Below the pieces are notes generated by a model that was not told where the DNA came from, did not search any database, and saw only the letters and a list, made by a program, of their open reading frames with translations. Shown in pieces: positions 26,663 through 35,207 of a stretch of 43,675 nucleotides of DNA; positions within the stretch are counted from its first letter, which is position 1, and every line of letters starts with the position of its first letter. The translations under genes were made by a program, and so were the position numbers. Origin of the DNA: Pyxidicoccus fallax (GTDB lineage Bacteria > Myxococcota > Myxococcia > Myxococcales > Myxococcaceae); assembly GCF_012933655.1 (NCBI RefSeq), contig NZ_JABBJJ010000067.1, positions 1 through 43,675 of the forward strand, written 5' to 3'.

Positions 26663-26737
26663 CCACGCGGTGCTGGACCCGGGCTCCTCCGTCGGTGGTG
26701 CGCTCACCGGCGGGAGCCCACGCGGTGCTGGACCCGG
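26663..26737. repeat. 20-bp direct repeat downstream of pgm
   Basis: CCACGCGGTGCTGGACCCGG occurs at 26663-26682 and again exactly at 26718-26737, with starts 55 bp apart. The bases after each copy are also similar (CTCCTCCG and CCCCTCCG), so the unit was duplicated and has started to diverge. It fills most of the spacer between pgm and the DoxX-like gene. Confidence 0.8.
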
Positions 26738-26782
26738 CCCCTCCGGCGCGATTGCATGGCACTGGAGGAGTCCCGCCCGCGC

Positions 26783-27142
26783 ATGGAAACCGTGAAGCCC
26801 GTCCTGCAGTACCTGCTCGCACTGCTCATGGTGGCCGCGGGGGTGAACCACTTCGTCAACCCGCGCGTCTACCTGCGCATCATGCCGCCGTACCTGCCGT
26901 GGCACGGGCCGCTCGTGTTCTGGAGCGGCGTCGCGGAGGTGCTGCTGGGCGTGGGGCTGGTGGTGCCGAGGACACAGCAGCTCGCGGCGTGGGGGCTCAT
27001 CGCGCTGTTCGTGGCCGTGTTCCCGGCCAACCTCTACATGGCGACCCAGCCGGAGAAGTTCCGGAAGATTCCCCGGGCGCTGCTGTGGCTGCGGCTGCCC
27101 CTGCAGGGCGTCCTCATCCTCTGGGCCTGGTGGTACACCTGA
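26783..27142 (+). CDS. DoxX-family membrane protein
   Basis: 119 aa with four hydrophobic spans (about residues 7-25, 45-65, 70-88 and 99-117). The LMVAAGVNHFVNPRVYLRIMPPYLP start and WSGVAEVLLGVGLVVPRT block are typical of the small DoxX/DUF4870-like membrane proteins, whose function is mostly unknown. I start at ATG 26783, 12 bp after GGAGGAG; ATG at 26756 would add nine residues without a site. The C-terminal WAWWYT lies at the membrane edge. Confidence 0.78.
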   Translation: METVKPVLQYLLALLMVAAGVNHFVNPRVYLRIMPPYLPWHGPLVFWSGVAEVLLGVGLVVPRTQQLAAWGLIALFVAVFPANLYMATQPEKFRKIPRALLWLRLPLQGVLILWAWWYT

Positions 27143-27193
27143 GCCGCCCTGGAGGCGCCTGTCCGCCCGGCGGCCCTGCCCATGCGTCCTTCC

Positions 27194-27222
27194 TTGACTC
27201 GACGGGACGTGCTCTTTAGGTT
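27194..27222 (+). promoter_or_regulatory. Candidate promoter of rpoZ
   Basis: TTGACT (27194-27199) with a 17-bp spacer to TAGGTT (27217-27222). The -35 is five of six, the -10 only three of six. It lies 43 bp before the rpoZ ATG in a locally less GC-rich stretch. Confidence 0.45.
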
Positions 27223-27264
27223 CCCCCTCTTCCAGTAGTCCCAACGAAATCCGAAGGACGTTCC

Positions 27265-27504
27265 ATGGCTCGCGTTACCGTCGAAGACTGCCTCCCCCTC
27301 GTCGACAACCGGTTCGCGCTGGTGCTGCTCGCGGCCAAGCGCGCGCGTCAGCTCATGGCGGGCGCCCGGCCCCTCATCGAGCAGTCCAAGAACAAGCCCC
27401 CCGTGCTGTCCCTGCGCGAGGTGGCCACCGGTCACGTAAAGTTCGACCGCGACGTGCGCGAGGCGCTCTCCGGCAAGTACACCCCCGCCGAAGGCAAGCC
27501 GTAG
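27265..27504 (+). CDS. rpoZ: RNA polymerase omega subunit
   Basis: 79 aa. The [29 protein letters not shown] start is the omega subunit signature: it binds the C-terminal tail of beta-prime and helps core assembly and stringent response. A purine-rich GAAGGA site is seven bases upstream. The gene has its own promoter-like sequence and no gmk or spoT neighbour, unlike the enterobacterial operon. The C-terminal tail KYTPAEGKP is short and charged. Confidence 0.95.
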   Translation: MARVTVEDCLPLVDNRFALVLLAAKRARQLMAGARPLIEQSKNKPPVLSLREVATGHVKFDRDVREALSGKYTPAEGKP

Positions 27505-27526
27505 TCAGCCGTACCGCCGTACCCCT

Positions 27527-28009
27527 TCAGCCCCCGTCCTTCTCCGGTGTCCTGACCGCCGGGACGGGGGCTTCGGGGAGCAGACCCTGCGAGCGCATCC
27601 ACCGCACCGCGCGAGACGCCACGGCCTTCTCTCCCTTGTAGCCGAGCATCGGCACCAGCTGTGCCATCGGCACCCAGCGCACCTCGTCCACCTCCACGCG
27701 CGGCCCCGGCAGCGGCCCCAGCGCGCCTTCCTGGTAGCGGAAGAGGAAGAAGTGGACGCGCTTGAAGATGCGCTGCCCGCGGAACTGGTAGACGTAGCGA
27801 ATCTCCCCCAGCGGCGCGATGAGCGTCGCGGTGAGCCCCGTCTCCTCGTGCACCTCGCGGCTCGCCGTCTGCTCCGGGCTCTCTCCCGGATCGACGTGCC
27901 CCTTGGGCAGCGCCCACAAAGGACGTCCGTGGGGACGAATGACGGCCACCTCCCAGGTGCCCCCACTCTCCCGGATGACGACCCCTCCTGCGGACGCCTC
28001 GCGTGGCAT
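27527..28009 (-). CDS. Nudix hydrolase
   Basis: 160 aa. The Nudix box is GHVDPGESPEQTA followed directly by SREVHEETGL, a full match to Gx5Ex7REUxEExGU, so the metal-dependent hydrolysis of a nucleoside diphosphate-linked substrate is expected. The start PREASAGGVVIRESGG and the ALPKG block resemble the bis(5'-nucleosyl)-tetraphosphatase / MutT-like group that lacks a kinase partner. The C-terminus VRWMRSQGLLPEAP is a short extension. It is the last gene of a three-gene minus operon, 38 bp after the 213-aa gene. Confidence 0.93.
   Translation of the reverse strand: MPREASAGGVVIRESGGTWEVAVIRPHGRPLWALPKGHVDPGESPEQTASREVHEETGLTATLIAPLGEIRYVYQFRGQRIFKRVHFFLFRYQEGALGPLPGPRVEVDEVRWVPMAQLVPMLGYKGEKAVASRAVRWMRSQGLLPEAPVPAVRTPEKDGG
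27529..27572. terminator. Hairpin between rpoZ and the Nudix gene
   Basis: AGCCCCCGTCC (27529-27539) pairs perfectly with GGACGGGGGCT (27562-27572), 22-nt loop. It lies at the very end of the Nudix reading frame and 25 bp after the rpoZ stop, as for a shared terminator of convergent genes, but there is no T-run. Confidence 0.4.
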
Positions 28010-28047
28010 GTGCCCGCCCACCCTAGCCGAAGCGGGCGGAAAGGTGC

Positions 28048-28689
28048 TCACCCGCCGTGCGCGAAATGGCGCAGCTTGGCCTCCGCCCCCAGCCGGTAGG
28101 CGTAGCGCAGGTCCCCCAGCAGCCTGTCCAGCCGGCGCCCGGTGACGTGCCCCATCAGCCGGGTGCAGAAGCGCCGGGACAGCCGGTTGGCCTCCTCGTA
28201 GCGCCAGCGCTCCTGCGGGGACAGCCGCTCCCGATAGGAGACGCGCTCGAAGAGCCGCTTCAGGAGCTCCTCCGCCCAGGGCCCCACGCCCTCGCCCCAG
28301 CGGTGCAGCAGGCACACCGCGAACTTGTCCACCTCCGCCTGGGCCTCCAGCTCCAGGAGCGACACCGTCCGCCCGTGCGCCGCCGTGTGCGCCACGTAGA
28401 GGAAGTGGCTGACGCCCTCGGCCACCTGGCAGTACCCGTCCAGGTCGCCGTCCAGCATGTACCCCAGGGGGCCCGCCGCGTAGGGCTTCAGCCTGTCGAG
28501 CAGCGCCGGGGACAGGTACAGCGCCAGCTCCAGCGCGTCCCCGTCCTCGTGTACCAGCAGCTCCTCCTCGCCCCGGCCGGTGCCGCCGAGCTGCACGGCG
28601 GCCTCGGTGTCCACCACGAAGACCTCCGCCCGGGCCTCGCACGTGAAGCCGTAGATGGCCTCCAGGTGGTCCTGCACGCGACCAATCAT
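28048..28689 (-). CDS. Conserved protein of unknown function
   Basis: 213 aa, no signal peptide. ATG at 28689 has GGGAGGG six bases upstream; a GTG two codons earlier would touch that site. The first third is mixed strand/helix and carries VFVVDTEAAVQLGG and ALELALYLSPALLDRL; then VAEGVSHFLYVAHTAAH and LLELEAQAEVDKFAVCLLH, with several His, Glu and Asp on helices; the end is basic (MGHVTGRRLDRLLGDLRYAYRLGAEAKLRHF). Helical-bundle metal binding is possible but not shown. It sits 20 bp after the 196-aa gene, so the two are one operon with the Nudix gene. Confidence 0.8.
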   Translation of the reverse strand: MIGRVQDHLEAIYGFTCEARAEVFVVDTEAAVQLGGTGRGEEELLVHEDGDALELALYLSPALLDRLKPYAAGPLGYMLDGDLDGYCQVAEGVSHFLYVAHTAAHGRTVSLLELEAQAEVDKFAVCLLHRWGEGVGPWAEELLKRLFERVSYRERLSPQERWRYEEANRLSRRFCTRLMGHVTGRRLDRLLGDLRYAYRLGAEAKLRHFAHGG

Positions 28690-28709
28690 CGCCACCCTCC
28701 CGTGGACAC

Positions 28710-29300
28710 CTAGTTGGGCAGCTGCCCCTTGAGCGGGGGCATCATCCCCGCCTCCACCAGCACCCGCTCCAGCCGGTCGCTCCCGGTGCGCTCCCAGGAC
28801 TCGTAGACCTTGAGCGCCCCGCTGGGGCCGGCCTTCACCATGCCGCGCGCGGCAATCTCCTCCAGCACCTCCACCAGCGCGCGGAACTTGTCATGCAGCT
28901 CGCGGTACACCTGGGCCGCGGGGGACAGCTCCGCCACCTGCCCGTACGCCGTGCCGCCCATCTGGATGTAGTAGTCCGGGCCCACCACGCCGCCCTGCAG
29001 CGCGCCCGAGAAGAAGCCCGCCGTGTACAGCGAGACGTCTCCCAGCCGGCGCAGCGTGCGGATGCGCTCATTGCGTTCCTGTTGCAGCGCCCGGTGGTAC
29101 AGCACCGCCAGGGGCTCGTGGTCCTTGCGGCCGTCCTCCTCGCGGGTGAAAAGCTTGTCCGTGAGGGCGAACTCCGACAGCAGGTTGACCAGGTAGAACT
29201 CGGTCCCCTCGGTAATCACCACCCGCTGCCGCCCGATGACCTCGTCCAGGAGCGACTTGAAGAACTCCTTCAGCGACAGGGACGCCACCAGTTCACTCAT
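28710..29300 (-). CDS. Conserved protein of unknown function, first gene of operon divergent from groESL
   Basis: 196 aa, cytoplasmic. ATG at 29300 has GGGAGG six bases upstream; the GTG at 29306 in the same frame would leave no space for it. Blocks: SLKEFFKSLLDEV, VVITEGTEFYLVNLLSEF, ERIRTLRRLGDVSLYTAGFFSGAL, DYYIQMGGTAYGQVAEL. I recall the same kind of protein in Geobacter, Anaeromyxobacter and gammaproteobacteria, always without a named function. It is mostly helical. A second CIRCE-like site lies 113 bp upstream of its start, so heat-shock control through HrcA is likely, which would make it part of a stress operon. Confidence 0.82.
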   Translation of the reverse strand: MSELVASLSLKEFFKSLLDEVIGRQRVVITEGTEFYLVNLLSEFALTDKLFTREEDGRKDHEPLAVLYHRALQQERNERIRTLRRLGDVSLYTAGFFSGALQGGVVGPDYYIQMGGTAYGQVAELSPAAQVYRELHDKFRALVEVLEEIAARGMVKAGPSGALKVYESWERTGSDRLERVLVEAGMMPPLKGQLPN

Positions 29301-29352
29301 TGACACCTCCCGTCATTCCACCCGGGTGAATCCACCCGGGAGCGCACCCTGA

Positions 29353-29381
29353 AAGGTACCAACGGGCTCCCACGCTGGCAA
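29353..29381 (-). promoter_or_regulatory. Candidate promoter of the minus-strand operon
   Basis: Read on the minus strand, TTGCCA (29376-29381) and TACCTT (29353-29358) are separated by 17 bp. The -35 is four of six and the -10 about three of six. It lies 53 bp before the ATG at 29300 and 32 bp downstream of the second CIRCE on that strand. Confidence 0.3.
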
Positions 29382-29412
29382 AAGCGAGCCCCAATGATTC
29401 CGGGCACTTGCG

Positions 29413-29439
29413 CTGGCACTCGACCCCTTCGAGTGCTAA
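29413..29439. promoter_or_regulatory. Second, imperfect CIRCE element (HrcA site)
   Basis: CTGGCACTC (29413-29421), nine bases, GAGTGCTAA (29431-29439). The right arm is perfect, the left differs at two of nine positions from TTAGCACTC. The inner bases add two more pairs. It stands 113 bp from the divergent gene start and 274 bp from groES, so it is placed to serve the minus operon rather than groES. Confidence 0.7.
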
Positions 29440-29552
29440 TCCGGACCCACCGGCCGCGCGTCCGGGCGCACTGTCGCCACGGTGACTGGGAATAGGAAAA
29501 ACACAGCAATGACGGGCGTTTGGCAGCACAAGCGACGCGTGTCCGGCATCGC

Positions 29553-29580
29553 TTGACGGGTCGACTTCGCTGGTTATTAT
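29553..29580 (+). promoter_or_regulatory. Promoter of groES-groEL
   Basis: TTGACG (29553-29558), 16-bp spacer, TATTAT (29575-29580): five of six matches in both boxes. The start of transcription would fall about 10 bp before the perfect CIRCE, which is the usual arrangement for HrcA repression. Confidence 0.65.
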
Positions 29581-29596
29581 CCGCCGCGCCTGGGCG

Positions 29597-29623
29597 TTAG
29601 CACTCACGAGGTGCGAGTGCTAA
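29597..29623. promoter_or_regulatory. CIRCE element, HrcA operator of groESL
   Basis: TTAGCACTC (29597-29605), nine bases, GAGTGCTAA (29615-29623): a perfect consensus CIRCE. HrcA binds it and represses groESL until heat stress. It lies 90 bp before groES, between the promoter and the gene. Confidence 0.95.
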
Positions 29624-29712
29624 TGCCCCGGGTCTCACGACCCCAATTACCCCCAAGCGGCGTCCCGGCCGGAGGGCATCCAAGGGACGGGCGCCACATA
29701 AAGGAGCAGATC

Positions 29713-31684
<1,972 letters not shown>

Positions 31685-31692
31685 TTGCCCCC

Positions 31693-31716
31693 CACCCCGG
31701 CCTCCAGGCCGGGGTG
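31693..31716 (+). terminator. Terminator-like hairpin after groEL
   Basis: CACCCCGGCC (31693-31702), loop TCCA, GGCCGGGGTG (31707-31716): a perfect 10-bp stem 9 bp after the groEL stop. No T-tract follows; a second, imperfect stem lies at about 31731-31763. Together they probably end the groESL transcript. Confidence 0.55.
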
Positions 31717-31839
31717 ACTGCCTGACACAGCGGCCTCCGGTTCCCTCGCGGGGAGCCGGGGGCCGTCGTGCTTATGGCGGCCGAGGTGGCGGCGGGCGCT
31801 CGCGGCTCTTAACTTGGAAGCAAGAAGGAGGAGTGACCT

Positions 31840-32097
31840 GTGAAGCCCGTGAAGATCTACACGACGACCTACTGTGGGTACTGCGTCCGCGCGAAGGACC
31901 TGCTCAAGCGCAAGGGCGTGGACTACGAAGAAGTGGACGTCACCGGAGACGACTCCATGCGCTCCAAGCTGGTGGAGATGAGCGGCGGCCAGCGCACCGT
32001 GCCGCAGATCTTCATCGGCGACACGCACGTGGGCGGCTACTCGGACCTGTCCCGGCTGGACTCCGAGGGCAAGCTGGACCCGATGCTCCAGGCCTGA
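31840..32097 (+). CDS. grxC: Glutaredoxin
   Basis: 85 aa. VKIYTTTYCGYCVRAKDLL has the CxxC active site (CGYC, rather than the classical CPYC), then TVPQIFIGDTHVGGYSDL with the cis-Pro and GG glutathione-binding motifs. It reduces disulphides and de-glutathionylates proteins. The GTG start has an excellent AAGGAGGAG upstream. It is not in an operon with groEL. The gene symbol is by resemblance to GrxC-type glutaredoxins. Confidence 0.9.
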   Translation: MKPVKIYTTTYCGYCVRAKDLLKRKGVDYEEVDVTGDDSMRSKLVEMSGGQRTVPQIFIGDTHVGGYSDLSRLDSEGKLDPMLQA

Positions 32098-32199
32098 GGG
32101 CCTGACAGGCAGGCGGGCGGGTGCCCTCCCCCGGCTGCCCGGAGAGCGTCATGAATACCTTCCCTCCCGTGACACACACCCTTTCACGGGAGGCGGACC

Positions 32200-32601
32200 A
32201 TGGCAGGCGAAGAGCAGCAGACGGGCACCCGGGACGAGCACTACAACCTCATCAGCGCCCTGTACCACCTCCTGAAGGGCGCCTCGACGTGCGAGGAGTA
32301 CATCCGCGACGCCGAGGAGTCCGGTGACCAGGAGCTGGCCCAGTTCTTCCGCGACTGGCAGGACGAGCAGCGCAACCTCTCCGAGCGCGCGAAGAACCTG
32401 CTGGGCAGCCGGATGATGGGGGGCCAGAAGGCCGGCACCGGCCGCAAGGCCAGCGCGGGCGGCGGGAAGCAGGCGCCCACCCGTTCCGTGAAGGCACCCG
32501 TCAACGCGAGCGTACAGTCCGGGGGCAACGCCTCGGATGACATCGTGGACGAGGAGTCGAAGGAGTCCTTCCCCGCCAGCGACTCGCCCGCGCGCTACTG
32601 A
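32200..32601 (+). CDS. Small helical protein with C-terminal SFPASD motif
   Basis: 133 aa. The N-terminal 75 residues are two long helices (HYNLISALYHLLKGASTCEEY and GDQELAQFFRDWQDEQRNLSERA), as in ferritin-like helical pairs. A basic, Gly/Ala-rich linker leads to VDEESKESFPASDSPARY, a short conserved tail (SFPASDxPA) that appears in many small bacterial proteins of unknown function. GGGAGG lies upstream of the ATG at a good distance. It may be a stress or DNA-protection protein, but this is a guess. Confidence 0.82.
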   Translation: MAGEEQQTGTRDEHYNLISALYHLLKGASTCEEYIRDAEESGDQELAQFFRDWQDEQRNLSERAKNLLGSRMMGGQKAGTGRKASAGGGKQAPTRSVKAPVNASVQSGGNASDDIVDEESKESFPASDSPARY

Positions 32602-32699
32602 GGCGCGGCGCCTGACGGGGCCGTGACCCGGCGTGTCAGGGTCCTGGCCCCGCACCGGTTTCTGGATTCCTCTCGGACGTTCGTCTTGGATGGCGGGCG

Positions 32700-33710
32700 G
32701 TGAAACGCCTCGGCCCGTCCCTCCTCGCGCGTGGACTCCTGCCGCTGGTGGCCCTCGCGGCCCTGGCGTGCCGGGGGCCGTCCGTCCAGGTGAAGCGCGA
32801 CGTGCCCGAGGACCTCGGCGCGTCCGCCGTGGTGGTGTACCCGTTCCTCTTCCGCTGGCAGGCGCCTCCCTGGCGCGCGGTGGAGCTGTCCCAGCGGCTG
32901 GTGGACGTGGGGCTGGCCGAGGCCGGCGACGCCACCCTCTTCTTCGGACCCGGCGAGGTGCGCGTCTACCGCCCCGAGGAGGACAACGCCTGGGCCGCCA
33001 GTGACGCGGTGGCCGTGCTGGCCCCGCATGGCGTCCGGCCGGACGCCGCCCTGGTGCTGCGCCCCCGGGCGGAGCGGCGCGTCCAGAGCGGAGAACGTGA
33101 ACTGGTGGACAGTCACGGGCGCACCATGGGCAGGAGCGCGCAGGAGACTGTCGTGTACCTGGGCACGGTGGAGGTGCTGCACCCGGCCAGCCAGCGGGTG
33201 GTGCTGGAGGTGTCCGGCGAAGCCACCGCGGACCCGTTCGCGGACGTCACGGACGACGGCGCGGACCCCGCCCCGGAGCTGACGCGGCTGATGGAGGACC
33301 TCACCCGCGAGGCCCTGAAGGGCCTGTCCGGCGCGCTCCGGCCCCCACGCGCGCCCTCCCCGCCCCTGGCCACCGAGGTGGCGTGGATTCCCTGGGAGAC
33401 GCCGGGGCTGGCGGCGGAGCTGGAGGGCAAGGACCTCCTCGACGCGGAGGTGCTGCGCCGGCAGCGCCTGCGCTTCGCCAACCCGGGCGTGGCGCCCGCC
33501 GAACTGGACGCGCTGGCGGGCCTCCCCGCGGGCCTCCATGTGCGCGCGGTGCCTCCGGGCGCGAAGCTGGCGGCGGGTGACCTGGTCCTCTCGCTCGACG
33601 GGCGTCCCGCCCCGCCCCAGGCCCTGGAACGCGTGCGCATGATGCAAGTTCCCGCCGAAGCAAGCGTCAGGAGGTCTTCGGGGAGGATTGTTTCACTCCA
33701 GCTGCCCTGA
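32700..33710 (+). CDS. Lipoprotein of unknown function
   Basis: 336 aa, GTG start. A lipoprotein signal (VALAALAC, Cys at about residue 24) leads to a mature protein with KRDVPEDLGASAVVVYPFLFRW, ALVLRPRAERR, and a C-terminal part LHVRAVPPGAKLAAGDLVLSLDGRPA that resembles a PDZ-like strand pair, though I would not call it a PDZ domain. No ribosome-binding site is obvious. It ends 69 bp before the regulator gene, on the same strand, so they may be cotranscribed. Confidence 0.72.
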   Translation: MKRLGPSLLARGLLPLVALAALACRGPSVQVKRDVPEDLGASAVVVYPFLFRWQAPPWRAVELSQRLVDVGLAEAGDATLFFGPGEVRVYRPEEDNAWAASDAVAVLAPHGVRPDAALVLRPRAERRVQSGERELVDSHGRTMGRSAQETVVYLGTVEVLHPASQRVVLEVSGEATADPFADVTDDGADPAPELTRLMEDLTREALKGLSGALRPPRAPSPPLATEVAWIPWETPGLAAELEGKDLLDAEVLRRQRLRFANPGVAPAELDALAGLPAGLHVRAVPPGAKLAAGDLVLSLDGRPAPPQALERVRMMQVPAEASVRRSSGRIVSLQLP

Positions 33711-33779
33711 CGTTTTTCAGAGGTGAAGAGACGCTCGTCGGGCTTGCCCGCCCGGTCTCCTCGCACCTAAAGAGGATCC

Positions 33780-35165
33780 ATGATGGAACGCAGGCCCGAG
33801 GTCACCCAGACCACCCAGAGCGAACAAGAAGGCCAGCCCACGCGCATTCCCATCCACGAGTGGACCGTGGAGGTGGTGGCCGGCCCGGACAAAGGCAAGA
33901 AGGTGACGACGGCGGACGGCCTCGTCCGCGTGGGTTCGGACCCCGCCGCCGACCTGGTGCTGACGGACGCCACCGTGAGCCGCCGCCACCTGGAGGTGGA
34001 GCGCACGGCGCGAGGCCTCCTGCTGCGCGACACCGGCAGCCGCAACGGCACCTTCCTCGACGGGCGTCAGGTGGTGCAGGCGTACCTGGCCTCGGGCGAC
34101 AAGGTGGAGCTGGGCAAGACGAAGCTCTCCGTGAAGGTGGCCCCGCGCCCCACCGAGGTGGAGGTGGCGGGGGCCGAGTCCTTCGGCACGCTGGTGGGCG
34201 CCTCGGAGAAGATGCGCTGGGTCTTCACCGAGCTGCGCCGCATCGCCCGCGAGGACATGAGCCTGCTCATCGAGGGTGAGACGGGCACCGGCAAGGAGCT
34301 GGCGGCGCGCGCGGTGCACCAGCACTCGGTGCGGCGGCACGGCCCCTTCAAGGTCGTGGACTGCAACCTCATCTCCGAGGAGAAGGCCGAGCGCGAGCTG
34401 TTCGGCGGGCTGCGCGCGGCCGACGCGGAGGACCGCGAGGCGCGCGGCGTCTTCGAGGCCGCCCGGGGCGGCACCCTCTTCCTGGACGAGGTGGGCGAAT
34501 TGCCCCTGCCGGTGCAGGGCAAGCTGTTGCGCGTGCTGGAGACGCGCGAGGTGCCCTCGCTGGACGGGCAGCCGGTGGCGGTGGACGTGCGCGTCATCGC
34601 CTCCACGCACCGCAACCTGGAGGAGGACGTGCGCCAGGGCCGCTTCCGCGCGGACCTCTACTTCCGGCTGGCGGTGGCGCGCGTGCGCCTGCCGCCCCTG
34701 CGCACCCGGCGCGAGGACATTCCCGTGCTGGCCCGCGCCCTGTCCCAGTCGCTGCGCGCCAGCGTGACGCTCACCCCGCAGACGCTCGCCCTCTTCGAGG
34801 GCTATGACTGGCCGGGCAACGTGCGCGAATTGCGCAATGTGCTCGAGCGCGGCGCCCTCATGGAGGAGACGGGCAACACCAGCTGGCTGGACTTCCTCGC
34901 CCAGCCCTCGCGCCGCCCCGAGGGGCAGGCGCCGGCCACCAACGTGGCCTCGATCGTCACCAACATGCCGTACCACGAGGCGAAGGACCGGGTGCTCGCG
35001 GACTTCGAGCGCTTGTACTTCGCCGAGGTGATGCGCACGGTGGGCTTCGACATGAAGGCCGCCGAGCAGCGCACCGGCTTGTCGATGCAGAGCCTCTACC
35101 GACTCTTGAAGAAGAACGGGCTTCGTCTCAAGGACCTGAAGAACGCCGAGGGCCTGGAGAAGTAG
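33780..35165 (+). CDS. FHA-domain AAA+ regulator, sigma-54-activator family but lacking GAFTGA
   Basis: 461 aa. An FHA domain occupies about residues 30-120 (SRRH at 67-70, GSRNGTF at 86-92), the phosphothreonine-binding motifs being intact. The AAA+ domain has Walker A GETGTGKE (165-172), Walker B GGTLFLDEVGEL (230-241), RFRADLYFRL with the arginine finger region, and a Fis-like helix-turn-helix at the end (KAAEQRTGLSMQSLYRLLK). Where NtrC-type activators have ELFGHEKGAFTGA, this one reads ELFGGLRAADAED: the loop that touches sigma-54 is gone. So it may not activate sigma-54 directly. A phosphorylated partner, probably a Ser/Thr kinase target, is expected. ATGATG gives two possible starts three bases apart. 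Confidence 0.9.
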   Translation: MMERRPEVTQTTQSEQEGQPTRIPIHEWTVEVVAGPDKGKKVTTADGLVRVGSDPAADLVLTDATVSRRHLEVERTARGLLLRDTGSRNGTFLDGRQVVQAYLASGDKVELGKTKLSVKVAPRPTEVEVAGAESFGTLVGASEKMRWVFTELRRIAREDMSLLIEGETGTGKELAARAVHQHSVRRHGPFKVVDCNLISEEKAERELFGGLRAADAEDREARGVFEAARGGTLFLDEVGELPLPVQGKLLRVLETREVPSLDGQPVAVDVRVIASTHRNLEEDVRQGRFRADLYFRLAVARVRLPPLRTRREDIPVLARALSQSLRASVTLTPQTLALFEGYDWPGNVRELRNVLERGALMEETGNTSWLDFLAQPSRRPEGQAPATNVASIVTNMPYHEAKDRVLADFERLYFAEVMRTVGFDMKAAEQRTGLSMQSLYRLLKKNGLRLKDLKNAEGLEK

Positions 35166-35207
35166 TTGGATGCCCGCACGCAGTCCCACCCCAGGGAGAA
35201 CAACCGC

